DNA of 64,000 nt from the NCBI GenBank assembly GCA_012064415.1, contig SSNU01000038.1, forward strand, positions 161,630 through 225,629. The letters are read 5' to 3'. The notes under the pieces are model-generated. The model made no database searches. It was not told the DNA's origin and worked only from the letters and a program-made list of their open reading frames with translations. Positions within the stretch are counted from its first letter, which is position 1. Each line of letters starts with the position of its first letter. This stretch comes from Gyrodactylus bullatarudis (Eukaryota > Platyhelminthes > Monogenea > Gyrodactylidea > Gyrodactylidae). The position numbers and the translations under genes were made by a program. Of the stretch, positions 39,501 through 50,655 are shown one piece after another.

Positions 39501-42500
39501 TTCTTATTCTCTGTAGCTTCAATGCAAGCTGGAGGAATATCATCTTTACTCGCATATGAATATAATATAAAGCTAACTGATATGAAGTTGGGAATCTATG
39601 ATTATTTTTCGAAAGCCTCGATTTTTTCATCAAAAATATGCTGCATCAGTGAAGGTGTACCTTTTGAATCGTTTAGCAGAATATCTTTAGAAAATTTTGA
39701 TACCTTGATGAAAAAATGAGACCTTTGTAAAAATCATGAATTCCAAAATTCATCGAGAATAGCTTCATTTTGAAATCAGTGAATTTCCCTCTCAGATCAT
39801 TAAATCAAATACATTACATTCAAAATCAATTTATTTACTTTAATATTCCCACTATAAAATCAATAAACACACATCGTATATATACATGCATGTTGACTGT
39901 AATTATTTTCAACTCAAAAAAGTTTATCATTACAAATTGATAACTATCGATTCCGCCCAACTTTGCTGAATAATGAATAAAATGGTGATCTAAAACAAAG
40001 AAAAATCAGATAATTTTACATAACTCTGGAAAGCTTATTTACAGTAAAAATATTTCTATTGAAACATCTTATTTTTATTGAAACACGAATATTTACCCCC
40101 TAATTAAGTATTAACAGTGAATTTTCACATTTTCACAAAAACTCACTTTTTTCCTATATATATATGTTGCAGCTAATATGTCAAATTAGCTAATATCGGT
40201 ATTAGCTAGCTAATATGATTTATAAAAATAGAATATTGGTTTTAGCTAATATGATTTCAAGGCTTGTTTTATTCTAGCTAGCTGATATTTAGTTTAATGG
40301 TATATTATACAGTCAATCACCAAGAGAGTTTAAGGAATAGTGGAATCAAAAATCAGACGTAGAGTTGAAAGAATAGTGGAATGTTATGGTCTATTCGAAG
40401 GTGTATAACGTAAATTCATACCCTCACATACATCCATGTATTTCACTCACAGTCTGAACATTGAAATATAGGAAGGGTAATTAAGTCGTATGAAAAGTAA
40501 CGAGTAATTAGCAAGAAAGGGTCTAATTAATAAGGTAAACTATGTTTTCATTCACGATAAAAAATTTTATCTAATGTGTTCAAACATTTTTATTCAGTTT
40601 TATTCAAAAGAAGCTGACAATGCTTTTGAAAGAATAGTGGAATGTTATGGTCTATTCGAAGGTGTTTCATGAAAAGATTTTTTACCACATCCTCTGATAT
40701 CTTTATCCAGGACAAATTTATCATTTCGGCTACTTGAAATGCATCAAATTTAACTGGATCTTTTTTTAAAATACCCCCGGTCTGATCATAGACACGTTTC
40801 AGCATAACCTCGTTATATATTCTTTTGAACTGAGCATTTAGGATTGAGTCACAAGGCTGTAATCTTGAGGCCGTACATGGTGGAAGCATTTGGAGCCTAC
40901 GAATTAATGAATAAAGTTACTTGAAATTTTCAAATATTTTGTCAGACTTATGTGCTGGGTAATTGTCAACAAAAAGAATCGAATTAGGAGCACACTGATG
41001 ATCCATTGATATAAGGTATTTTTCAAAACTCTCAAGGGTTGTCCAGCCATTTTTTGTACTTGCATAATCAATAGGAACAATCTTATTCTTAAAAGCTCTA
41101 GGATTCTTAGCGTGACCAATCATTTGAGGTTTGTACTTTCCTCCAGACATGTCTATTGTCAAAAGAACAGTCATCCGCGATTTAGATTCTCCATATCCTC
41201 GCGAATCTCCTACTGCATTTGTAGGTTGGAAAACAGTAGGGACAGATGTTTCATCTGCGTTAAGAATTCTTTCATGATTCATTACTAAGACATTCATACA
41301 CATAAGTCTTTGGCCAAATGATTTAGTGAGATCATCTGAAACTTTTAGCTGAGAACCATGAATCTAAAAATATACCATTTATCTTACTTTTTTTCTATTA
41401 AGTTATGTCGTTTCATGAAATTGTCAAGAAAAGCATTTTGATTCTTTGGGAGGGAGAAATTTTTATCCACGGAAAGCGCTAACATTTTTAACTTGAGGAC
41501 TTTCTTATTAATAACACCATTATTGTTGGAAAGAAATCTGACATGATCGAATAATTCAAGATCCAAATCCTTGAAGATTGATGCATAGTTGATTATCTTT
41601 CTATCCGAAGAGTACTTCTGCTGAATTCCAAACTCACATGTGCTTGGGTTTTCATTAATTCGAGTTACAGTTGTTGAAGAAACTCTTTCCGTTGATATGA
41701 TATCATTCAATGATGAACCTTGTTCTATTTTCTCTGTAATTTCCAGTTTTCTCTTAAGAGTTAGGGGTTTAGTTCGACTGACTTGGAATTTTTCTTTGTT
41801 TCTTGACATGAAACTCATGTACCAGCCTGTTGATAAAGTGACATCTAATTTTTCTTCTTTGATGATTATTTGAGCCATTTCGAATATCATGTCACGATTA
41901 ACAGATTGAGATAATCCTTTGATCATATCAAGAAGCTTTTTTTCAAATATCTTATTGCAACAATAGAATGATGATCGCTTAGTTCTAGGATCTTCAGTCT
42001 GAAATCTTTCTTCTATTCTTTTTCTCATGCAAAATTTTATATATGAGGCTTTCCGAGCAAAAAAATTTAAGAGCAAGATCATTGATGGCTATTCCATCGT
42101 CTCTTAAGCGTATTATGCTAAGTTTTTGCTCAAGTGATAGGCGAGTTCTTTTCATGTTCAAAAAAGTAACTAATGTTCTGTTTGCATATTAAAAATGCTC
42201 AATGAATGAATTGTAGTAAACTAAATTTTTAAGGTCATGGTCAAAACAGGTTAAACAAATAAAATTTCATTGCTAATTACTTTTCATAAGACTTAATTAC
42301 CCTTCCTATATTTCAATGTTCAGACTGTGAGTGAAATACATGGATGTATGTGAGGGTATGAATTTACGTTATACACCTTCGAATAGACCATAACATTCCA
42401 CTATTCTTTCAACTCTACGTCTGATTTTTGATTCCACTATTCCTTAAACTCTCTTGGTGATTGACTGTATATGTATAGAAATCACTTGCTGCATTCTGAT

Positions 42501-45500
42501 TGGTCGAGATAAACAATACTTAATTAGGGGATAAATATTCGTGTTTCAATAAAAATAAGATGTTTCAATAGAAATATTTTTACTGTAATTTCATTATTAA
42601 AAACGAAGGATCTTTTGCACATATTGCAGTGATATAGACTCTTTCTATAGTAGTAAAGAACTAAAGCTAATTGATATATTTAGTTATGAATCTATGATTA
42701 TTTCTAAAATCGAAATTGTTCAGATTCGCATAGTAATAGCTGAGATTTCGCGACCTTCAATAGTTTAGCGATTACCACAATAGAGTTCCATAAGAATGTG
42801 GAACTTGAGTCAGAACTATACTTTATTGAAAACTATCTTAAATCCCTTGAAACTCTTACGCATCAAGCAAATCCCCTCATTTAACAACACAATCCGCGAG
42901 CCAGTTTAATGGTGTTGCATCCTCTAATTATGTTACGACTAAAAGCTACTGCTTTGAATATTAACTTTGATGCTTTGTATGAATTAATTTTTTATACAAT
43001 AAATAGAAAAAAGTATATTTCTGACTTTATATCTGAATAAATTTTTGATCTATCTGATTGATTTTTTTGTATTTTTGTGATTTTTTCATCCTGCAAGGCA
43101 ATGTTGAGAAGAATTCTTCTCCAAAATTATCTCAAAAACATTTGATATTCAAAATTTTTCCATTTTATGATCCTAATGCGTATCAGTAAGCACCGCAGGA
43201 AAGATATAATCTAGAAATATTTTTGTTATAAAATTACATTGTAAATTAATTCTCGATTGTAATAAGACTCCATTTTAGCTAGATTTAATCCAGATTTTAA
43301 GAAGAAAACCAATCCTCATAGGTTAGACAACATCTCGCTAAAGTAAATTGCATTAAGCTTTTGAATTGTTTCATTTCAATAAATACGAACCAATAATGTG
43401 GAACTAAAAAATAGGCTCTTGAATGAAATTTTGAATTTCTTCGATCTAGAATTGTTTGTTAATCTTGAAGCCCAGGAAAAAGTTTGAAGAGATTCCAACG
43501 AAATTAAATTTTTTTTCCATTCATTAAATACTTTTTCTATACTCTTGCTAATTAGTTAAGAACCAGTTATCAATATTATTATTATTTTATTAATAAAGCA
43601 ATTTGAAAACTGCGATTTCAACATAACTGTCGAGATAGAGGGTCGTGAACATGAAGTAGGCGTGGCCAAACGACCGTATCTAAAAGAATTTCTTGACGCT
43701 GTCGGTCCATTATTCGAATGTGTCATGTTTACTGCAAGTCTGAAAAAAGTTTGTCCATGAAATTTGGTTCTTAAAATGTTAAAAAATAATTTCCCCTTTT
43801 CCTTCATAGTACGCTGATCCGGTTTGTGATAAGATTGATCCAAAGAATCATTTAGTCCATCGTCTCTTTAGAGAATCATGTGTCTTCCACCAAGAAAATT
43901 ATATCAAAGATTTGAGTCGACTCGGCCGAGACATTGATCAAGTTTGCATTATAGATAACAGTCCAGCTTCATTTCTATTCCAGCCAAATCATGCTGTGAG
44001 TCTTTGTCTTTTATAATAATCTTACAATTTTAATATATAACGAATCTATAGTTTATGGAATAAGACTTTGCAGTTAAGCTGAAAAGGCTTAATATTGAAG
44101 GATACGTGTGAAATGCTTCAGAACCATTGACTATTGTTTCTTATTTTGACATAGGATTTCGAAAATACATCTTTTTCAATATTTCTTTGAGTTTTTTTGA
44201 AAACTAATTCAATTTTTCGTGACTAGATTCATATAATTACATGGTATGACGACCCAGAAGACGTGGCTCTCATGAATCTTATACCATATCTCAATGAAAT
44301 GTCAAGATGTGAGAATATACCAGATTTCCTCAAGAAAAATCCATTCCCTCCTCGGACAGTTATTGATGTACCGATAGATTGGTTTTTGAATCAACAGGCC
44401 CATCTCATGATTAATAATTACACTGTTGATACTGACGATGAAAACACACCTGACATTGATGAGGCTGACTTGAATCATTCCTCCATGACACAATTGAGTA
44501 ATGCTTATCAAGTTAGTTTATTTATTTTATTCATGATAGACACAAAAATGAACCATTTTATAAAAACTAAACCTAAAGTTGACTATTCGCTATTTATAAT
44601 AAAAATTCTTACGGTTAGTCAGGAACACAAATATCTTTCGGATACCATCATGATATACAGTCAATTTCACACATGATGTCTCGTGATAAATTAAATTTTC
44701 CATGAACATGTTTATTTATACCTCTCTGCCCCAAATATTCAACCAATGAGCGTTGAGTATTTACTGAGCAATCAGGATTGAGCATCCTGGAATCAAAATT
44801 CTTTCTATCCCTAACTTCTTCATGGTGTATACAATTTACTATTTCCAGAATAAGTATTACATATTTCGTACATCATTGAAAAGAGAATTTTTTCCTCTTT
44901 CAAATACACTAAATATATTTTTTCTATCTTCACTAATAACTAATAATCCTATTTGTTGGTGAAATAAAAAATTTCCAGGAAAAAGGTTAATCAGAAAAAA
45001 TTCAAAAATTGACATAATTTTGGCCAAATTCAATTTTTCTCAGAAACCTTTTTGTTTCAACAATTAAGATCTTTTGAAAGCTTGAATACTGAATTTTATT
45101 ATCGTTCATTAGTACATTATTAACCAGTCTGACTATAGTTAATTCTGTATAGCTGAATGGCAAAACTCATGTTTTTTGTTTTGAGAATTTGAATACAACT
45201 CTATTTCAACTGTTCCCGGCTTATTATTGTATCAATATTCTGTTTAGTCACTTCTAACTTTCATATAGATTTCTTTAAACCTGAACTAACAAATATTGAA
45301 GTTATATATACAGTTATATCAATTTAACATACTCTTACTTGAAAGATGATTCGAAATCAATGTACAATGTTTTGAGGAACATGCAAGTTGTTCACATTAC
45401 CTTGATCACGAAATCTTCAAAGAAACAAGTAGGACTCGGTGTTAAATTTGTAGTTTCACCTATCTGATGTTAAAAATTCGTCTATAGTAACTTTAAATAA

Positions 45501-45916
45501 TTAAAATTCGTTTGGTTCATTAATACATCTTGTTACATTGAGTTTAATTTGTTTCAATTTGGATTAGTCTGATTTTTTATATAGATTGTCATACTATTTT
45601 TATTCCCAATGCTCTAAGGAAGAATACTACTCTATTTTAAATAGGGCCACCAAAATACTGGTCTAAACATGATAGAATGCAATTCTTTATAACAAAATAC
45701 TATGATACTAAATTAGTATCAAAATAATGTGACAATCTTTTCAAAATCAGATTCAATTCATCTATTTTTTATCACTGAAATGAACTATAAAAGTTTTCCT
45801 TCTTCCAGATGAAATCTCAATACAATGATTCCTCTAGCTCTTATCAAAAGACCAAATCATCCAATAATTCCCAGCCCAAGTTCATCCATCAGGCTGTAAA
45901 ACAGCCGAATCAATAA
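15540..45916 (+). CDS. CTDSP: CTD small phosphatase (SCP/CTDSP type) spread over 30 kb
   Basis: A HAD-superfamily protein serine phosphatase; family members dephosphorylate Ser5 of the RNA polymerase II CTD and Smads. Exons are 15540-15561, 15600-16294, 37456-37563, 43599-43748, 43810-43995, 44227-44511 and 45809-45916: 517 residues with frame kept. Introns are 38, 21161, 6035, 61, 231 and 1297 nt. Residues 1-239 are a Ser/Lys-rich, probably disordered extension with CCV after KYL. The 21-kb intron ends just before the catalytic exon, whose [11 protein letters not shown] carries the nucleophile Asp264 and Asp266. Then come [41 protein letters not shown] and IIDNSPASF, all SCP motifs, and [18 protein letters not shown]. 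The C-terminal 110 residues after that are unlike SCPs. SCP is favoured over Dullard or CTDSPL2 by FRESCVFH. Each joint relies on canonical GT-AG plus homology. Confidence 0.9.
17136..17965. repeat. Dispersed repeat with a perfect 134-bp inverted repeat
   Basis: Left arm 17596-17729 and right arm 17767-17900 are exact reverse complements over all 134 positions, around a 37-nt loop. The right arm continues to about 17965 as a copy of 17136-17260 (shared AGAGTTTT, TTTTTTCAGCTTA and TTTGTAAATTATTATTTT), but that earlier copy is clearly diverged. So one repeat unit is present twice in the same direction, and a recent inverted duplication has made a near-ideal hairpin. A transcript of the intron could fold into long dsRNA. 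An assembly foldback artefact is the main alternative. Confidence 0.85.
20127..20828 (-). pseudogene. Antisense gene relic, weakly C1D/Rrp47-like
   Basis: The minus strand carries coding-like sequence with lesions. The first part (ATG at 20828) reads 83 codons: a helical segment with [20 protein letters not shown], then [20 protein letters not shown] and [16 protein letters not shown]. Its pattern resembles the C1D/Sas10 domain (LDPLEQAKVDLVSAY...YL). A TTTTAG acceptor near 20508 leads into a second frame running to TGA at 20127-20129. That frame is interrupted by a TAA and a TAG, and ends in a basic tail ([20 protein letters not shown]). The Thr/Ser/Asp linker and Lys/Arg-rich end suit a nuclear protein. 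The region between the two parts needs an intron or a frameshift. Reading as a decayed gene is likely; the C1D identity is tentative. Confidence 0.4.
24500..24790 (-). repeat. Diverged member of the TTAA-type small-element family
   Basis: Read on the minus strand, it shares the order of motifs with the element at 53753-54248: GGTTTAGC, GATAGAGTTCAG, GAAGTAGGTTTTC. Ends are not clear. A further decayed relative at about 25690-25915 ends CTGGGACTTAAGGG. Confidence 0.5.
26846..27195. repeat. Inverted pair of Penelope-type terminal sequence
   Basis: The left half (minus strand) and right half (plus strand) both carry CTGAAGAAGGCGTGTGAAGA, then a CGAAA box, GGATGAC, ATGGCTGAGAATTCTAATAT and AGTTTTAATAAATTTTA. 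The halves face each other across about 140 bp. Two further loci at 50.98-51.31 and 54.47-54.83 kb share the unit. Spaced as CTGANGA...stem...GAAA, the core resembles the hammerhead ribozyme signature known from Penelope-like terminal repeats. Confidence 0.6.
28470..28748. mobile_element. Non-autonomous pogo/Tigger-type MITE
   Basis: The ends GGTCAATAACCA and TGGTTATTGACTG are inverted, and inner blocks repeat the terminal sequence of the Tigger element at 40310-42467: ATAGTAGAATGATATGGTCT on the left, TCTACGTCTGATTTTTCATT on the right and TGTGAGGGTAT in between. It is about 280 bp, with no coding capacity, and clearly diverged from the big element. Confidence 0.65.
30006..30131. repeat. Small inverted-repeat element
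   Basis: AAAAAAGTACAATTT at the left and AAATTGTACTTTTTT at the right are exact reverse complements about 100 bp apart. A small palindrome (CCAGCCAAAGGACTGGCTG) sits inside. Origin unknown. Confidence 0.5.
34382..34765. mobile_element. Diverged piggyBac-like TTAA small element
   Basis: TTAA then TCCTTTCAGTC on the left and CAGTGGGACTTGAA on the right. The inner block (TATTCC...TTAATAGAT-like...CCTATC...AAGTATTTTCT) is shared with the copy at 53753-54248. The right boundary is approximate. Confidence 0.5.
35230..36179 (+). mobile_element. mariner element, 5'-truncated, transposase frame open for 292 codons
   Basis: The frame shows the mariner DD34D catalytic triad: TTDEKWI, then QQDNARP, then [16 protein letters not shown], with exactly 34 residues between the second and third Asp. 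It ends INSGGEYFD, the usual mariner C-terminus. The first 50-60 residues (most of the paired helix-turn-helix) are missing, and it begins in the linker SKSGRPS. No in-frame stop occurs, but a start codon is lacking (the frame opens at TTG). The 3' terminal repeat is kept as TTTTGACGCAACCTAA followed by TA (36178-36179). No matching 5' terminal repeat was found upstream. It lies inside the 21-kb intron in the sense direction. Confidence 0.88.
37638..38280. mobile_element. Small TIR element of the GACATGAAG family
   Basis: 643 bp with about 150-bp near-identical inverted ends: TAAACCTAGTTGACATGAAG at the left and CTTCATGTCAATTAGGTTTA at the right. Both run through GAATTTACTATTTTTACAAA, TCCGGATTCACAG, GAGATAATAA and TGGATATTC. 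No coding frame. The family recurs complete or in part at 38.99-39.27, 55.80-56.76, 25.99-26.13, 47.67-47.76, 39.57 and 21.37 kb. Confidence 0.75.
38764..39391. mobile_element. TIR element with TATAGTGACCGAAG ends, carrying a nested insertion
   Basis: Inverted ends of about 120 bp: TATAGTGACCGAAGTAATAT at the left and its reverse complement at the right, continuing through ATAATCAACTTTATG and TTGTTAATGTCCAATAAATA. The core (38.99-39.27 kb) is one half of a GACATGAAG-family element, so that element inserted here or was captured. TA-flanked ends suggest a mariner-type MITE. Confidence 0.65.
40310..42467 (-). mobile_element. pogo/Tigger-type DNA transposon, 2158 bp
   Basis: Terminal inverted repeats of about 190 bp start CAGTCAATCACCAAGAGAGT and differ at only about one position. 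Both ends are flanked by TA (40308-40309 and 42468-42469), the target duplication of the Tc1/mariner-pogo group. The transposase lies on the minus strand. The nearly identical ends mean a recent insertion, in antisense orientation to the host gene. Confidence 0.9.
40590..42155 (-). pseudogene. pogo/Tigger transposase, frameshifted
   Basis: The ATG at 42155 starts [20 protein letters not shown], a CENP-B-type helix-turn-helix, and shifts frame near 42.05 kb. The next block has a Tc5-like HTH ([18 protein letters not shown]). A second CENP-B-like HTH follows ([20 protein letters not shown]) and a second Tc5-like part ([14 protein letters not shown]). The DDE domain has [19 protein letters not shown] and [10 protein letters not shown], giving the three Asp. 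Two 24-nt GT-AG introns fit: one near 40.89-40.92 kb joins FENFK to LQMLPPC in frame, and one near 41.36-41.38 kb leaves a one-base mismatch beside an A7 run. The frame ends at 40590, reading through a copied piece of terminal repeat. Probably just inactivated, unless the A7 run is a sequencing error. Confidence 0.85.
44512..45808 (+). other. 1.3-kb intron of the CTDSP-like gene
   Basis: GTTAGT donor and TTCTTCCAG acceptor. Near 44.59-44.65 kb it carries the reverse complement of a stretch also found at 28.20-28.26 kb (shared ATATTTGTGTTCCTG and TTATAAATAG), a short dispersed repeat. Nothing else can be supported. Confidence 0.6.
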
Positions 45917-48114
45917 TGAGTTAATGACCCAAGAAAATATTCTATATATATTCAGTCTTTCTTCATTCGAAAACCAAAAATACTACTACATATTTCTAAG
46001 TTTAGCAATAAATTTACAAAAATACTACCATCTATTTTCAGTTACATAAATATTCCAAGTATTATTTTTTTGTTTTGGTTTCCTCTTTCTTTTTTTATAA
46101 CAAACGTTTTATTGTTCGTGAATATTATTATTATCATCATTATTCAATACCTATTAATAAGCTCCACAATACAACATCCATATATAATATACATATTATG
46201 TATAAAAATATAGTACAATGTATTAAATTTAATGATTATTCTGCATATTTTTTCATTGAAATGATAGGCTTATTATTGGAAAAGTAATCTGGAATATGTC
46301 TGAGTTACATAAAATTTCAAAAAAACCAACACCTCCATTCAGGTTACCTTTCAAAAATAAACAGAAATAATAATTCATCTTTTTTGTTTTTTTTATTTAT
46401 TCATTTGTTATTTCTGATGAATAAAAGTAAAAATGTATTTTCTAACAATTCAATGAAACCCATGTGAATATATTTTTTCATGAAACATTTCGAAGATTAT
46501 TCTTGTTTTCAATAAAACCATCTTTCCCATACCCTAGAATTTTACTATTTTATATATTAATATATATTTTTTGATGATTTGCTTCTATTCCTGTGGATTA
46601 TCCAATCAAATTGAACCATTTTTTTAAATACATTTTTACTTAAATTTGATTGGCTCACTGAATGAGTAAAAAGAAAAATATCTATTCTGTATAAGCCTAT
46701 ATATCTACTCAAGTTTAAATGTGATTTTGTCAAATGGATAATAATACTTGATTATTCATTGACATATTTGTATTTGTAACCTATTTTTTCATTGTATCCA
46801 TATAACTGAAGCACTGAAAAATATTTTAAAAGACACAGACTCAGATTTTTCTCTGTAAATATATACCAAAATTGATCAGATTACCAATACAATTCCATAT
46901 CTAACAATACGCCATAAAAATACTATAAAATTGTTCTAAAAAAATACAAAGCCACTTCAACCCCTCTGTATCCCCACTGTATAATACTCTGCAAAAGGAG
47001 TTTTTTTGCTAGGCCAAAGATTTACAAATAAATAGAATACAGTACAATTAGTTTCTCTTCAATTCTAAACAAGATCCCTTTATAACAATGTCATTCAGTA
47101 TTTCATCTTATGTTGCAATTAATAAAAGGAACTGAACTCATGAACAATTTATGTCTCATAATGCAGACCTTCTACCACAACTCTAAAGTGATCAAAAACG
47201 AAGAAAGATTGAATATCTTGCATCATTTTTTGTTTTTTTTTGGAAAAGTGCAAGTAAACAGAAAAAGAGAAGATTACAACCGATTACTCTCAATTTCGTA
47301 CTGGGGTAACTGTATTTTATGAATATTATATCACTATAGTTGTTATAAATCATCTAATATATATACTGAAATACACATGAATACATATTCTTCTCACAAA
47401 GAAATGAAAAAAAAAACAGACACAAACACCCATTGCAATGCATAACCACTTGATATACCGAAATATTAATAAAAAAACTACTACATAAATTAAATAATTT
47501 ATATATACCAAAGCTGTGATTTTCTTGTTGTCTAAATTATTATGCATTCTGAGAACGAGAATTGATAATTTCACTTGGGTAAAAGACAGAGAGTAAAAAT
47601 GAAAAATATTTGAATTCTTAGGCTTATCAAGAGAAGACACATAATTGAGCATTTGCCAAAGTCAGCAAGTTAATATGAAGATGGGAGTTTATGATTTTTA
47701 CAAAATTCTCAATTTTTTCATCATGAAATTGAATTTGATCTAGAATTTTTTAGAGTTTAGACTCTAGAGTCTAGATAATGAGGACCACTTTTACGATACG
47801 AAGAAATTTGAAAAAGTCAAATGATGCCGCATTTCAAATCTCGAGTGAACGCCAAGTTCTCATTTTTCTGGACATTTATAGTAATATGCGGTTTAATAGA
47901 TGGTTTATTTTATCTTGATTGGATAATTATCAAAAGTCTGATCATGGTAAAAAGTATAATATCAATTAAATACAGATAAACAGTTTACAAAATTTTAGTA
48001 TAATTTAATTCTTGTTAATACAGATGTATTTAATAATTTACAAAAATAAGAACTTAAAAGGACTTTGAAAATGAATGTTGATAGTGGTTTGATCTAGGTA
48101 TAAGTTATATTCTG
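45917..48114. other. Intergenic stretch between convergent CTDSP-like and DPAGT1
   Basis: About 2.2 kb of AT-rich sequence with only short chance frames. A fragment of the GACATGAAG-type repeat lies near 47.67-47.76 kb. I see no gene or RNA here. Confidence 0.5.
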
Positions 48115-49848
48115 TTATTGATTGTAGAGTAGACCGGCAAGGGGATATCGTATCACAAAGCCAAGGCAGGAACAGAGTATCTGCAAATTAAAAGATTTTT
48201 TAGGTTAAATGTAGACCTGGAATATTAGAAACACAAAAAACTTCAAGTTTAATTGGAAAGAATTCTATTAAAAGAGTCTTATCCAGTGGATAATATCCAC
48301 TGATGTAAGGGTACTTCTATTACTATTAATTGAAATATTAATTGGTGTTCCTACTTACAAGTAAATGCACATTTTAAAAATGTATTTAACAAAAGTTTAT
48401 TGATAGTTTAACTTGAAGGAATATAAAAGCTAAAGATTTATCAACTGACCTGAAATATCAAAAGACGAATCGTCAAAATATCCTCACGACAAGGACCAAA
48501 CCAGACAAGGCACAAATTGATCAGTGTAAAATTAACTACCTTGACTTCTTCAGACTTTTCTTTCAACTGACACATGCCAATCATTTCGCTAAGACGGAGG
48601 AATAATTTTCCAACACTACTCAAGCTTTCAACCTTCACAACATGCGTAGACGGAATGAGTAGTTGGTCACTTTCGTTAGGTGAAAGGGTGGGCAGACGAT
48701 GTCGAGGACACGGAATCATCTTGAAAAGCTGCGGTAGACTTAGCATGAAGTTAATTGTCTGCGGGATGAAAAATAATAATAGAGTTTTGCTAAAATGTCC
48801 AAGGATTCCAACTGAAGCGAATGTGATTCCTGCAAAATAGCAATAGCTATCACCAACGAATATCTTGGCTGGATACCAATTCTGTTTCAGCATGGCCAAT
48901 GAAATCATAAGGAATGGAATTAGGAAATATATGGAAAATCTATGTCCATCATTATTGGTCTCTTCAATAAAGTTGAAAATTAATAAAGATATTGAGATAA
49001 TACAACTCTGGCCCACTTCAAGTCCATTGACTCCAGCATAGATATTTATAGCGTTAGTACAAAACACAGCCAACATTCCCATATAAACGTAGTAGAAAAA
49101 GCCAATGTCGATTGAATCAAACATTAAGATGTCTCGAATAACGACTGGTATTACAACCCGAGTATTTCCAATCAAAATAAAATGAGCGATTAACAGAGGT
49201 AGAGTTGCCATAGTGGGTAAAATAAGTTTATGCTTCCAACGCAAATCTAGAGCATCGTCTGCAAATCCAAGGAGAACCATGAAGCAAATAGATTGTAAAG
49301 CAGCAAGATACTTTCCAAGAAATATATGATAAACAGCCTCATCTTCAGTGGGCGTTTTGAAGATTTTAAACTATAAAATTGCAAGAAAATTGAGATGAAT
49401 TGGAGTAGATAGAATTGGACTTATAAATACTTTATATATTCTAATTTTATTAGCTACTTACAGAATTAAAATTATATTCCTACATATTAATCAACTTATC
49501 GATCAAAATTTCCAAATAATTTAATTTCATCGAAAAATGCTTTTTTTCATCACTCACAATATGAGAGACCAATCGATCTGAGCTAATTTGACTGCTGAAC
49601 AAAAAAGGGAGAAATGTGTAAAGAATTAGAAGGTAAACACAACCAGCAAGAACGCCTTGAGCTTCAGGACTATTTAAAGGACGGACGATTAAACAGTAGA
49701 TGATTTACATTAATGATTTATTAGGTTTATTTAAATCCTTGCCATGGAAACCAGAGTTGATAAATGTATCATGATATTGGGAGATTAGTTTGAGTAACAA
49801 CTTGTACCCCAATATCGAGAGAGTAAGGAGTAAAATTAAGTCATACAT
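48115..49848 (-). CDS. DPAGT1: UDP-GlcNAc:dolichyl-phosphate GlcNAc-1-phosphotransferase
   Basis: DPAGT1 catalyses the first step of N-glycan precursor assembly at the ER: transfer of GlcNAc-1-P from UDP-GlcNAc to dolichyl phosphate; it is the tunicamycin target. Exons are 49848-49709, 49669-49558, 49370-48450 and 48180-48115, with introns of 39, 187 and 269 nt, 412 residues (human 408). Exon 1 gives GKDLNKPNKSL and joins to IPEAQGVLAG, matching human [21 protein letters not shown] across the 39-nt intron. Then come LGFADDALDLRWKHKLILP (Mg and uridine site), AVFCTNAINIYAGVNGLE, KIFVGDSYCYFAGITFA, GILGHFSKTLLLFF and IPCPRHRLP, the family-specific HxRxP loop. The last exon is ILCSCLGFVIRYPLAGLLYN. 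Several membrane spans are evident. All key motifs are present. Confidence 0.96.
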
Positions 49849-50655
49849 TTATTAAATTCAATTAACCTAATGACTATAACAATAGAGGATTTTTAAACAA
49901 AGTCTTCTTCTTTTAACATATTTTATAGTGTAAATTCAAAATTGAAATCTAAATTTTCAAAAATTTAATTTTGTCAAATGAATCATCCACTAGATATTGA
50001 TCAAACTCATTAGTTCGAGAATAAATTTCAAAAGAATAATTCTTTAATTACTAATCCACTAGTCTATAATCATGAAAATAATTTTTTACTAGAATAAAAA
50101 AACTCTACTATTGAAAAATAATATATGCTCCTCAACCGAATGGTCAATACAACTTGCGTTCAAGAAGAGGATAGTCCATACTGCTCAATGTTCTTCTACC
50201 CATTCGTACGAGATTTCAAATTAATTTCTCTAACTTTAAAGATAAAAACATTGCCTGCATCTGTTCATATTTATTATTATTTGTACCAGATAATCATAAT
50301 ATGCTTATTAATTATTTCAAATAAAAAATCTAGTATAAGGTATTTTGATCAAAAATAGTTTTATTCATGTTCTTATTAACAAAGTATTCTTTAAGAAAAT
50401 TATAAAATCTAGGTTCAATGATTGAACCGTTAAATCCAAGATTAATTACATAGTGACAGTGATTGTAGGAATCATTTTTATGAAAAATAACTATGAGTAT
50501 AAAGGTTAAGATTTCATAATGTTTGCTAAATTTTAATTTAAAACTAATTTCAAATAATTTAATTTATATCAAACAGATTACATAAATGATAATTTTAATA
50601 CAATAAGCTTAAACTATAATAAATCTTATGCATTATCACGATGAAAGTTTTGAAT
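49849..50655. other. Interval between DPAGT1 start and the last exon of TGS1
   Basis: About 800 bp, AT-rich, with no supportable frame or repeat. It must contain the DPAGT1 promoter and the TGS1 3'UTR. Confidence 0.45.

Larger units (their letters stand above)
37564..43598 (+). other. 6.0-kb intron of the CTDSP-like gene
   Basis: GTAATT donor and an AATAAAG acceptor at 43598, phase 0. It holds two small inverted-repeat elements and the Tigger element. Between 42.5 and 43.6 kb I see no feature apart from a short copy of the GACATGAAG-type terminal repeat near 42.66 kb. Confidence 0.8.

Noticed and set aside
44263..44676. 137-codon frame as an independent gene
   Set aside because: Its first 83 codons are CTDSP-like exon 6, which ends at the GTTAGT donor at 44512; the rest is intron.
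47350..47652. 100-codon minus frame before DPAGT1
   Set aside because: Composition is that of AT-rich non-coding DNA with repeated Phe/Tyr/Ile; no homology seen.
48574..48840. Plus-strand frames inside DPAGT1, and similar frames opposite the zinc-finger gene
   Set aside because: Shadows of strongly supported minus-strand coding sequence.
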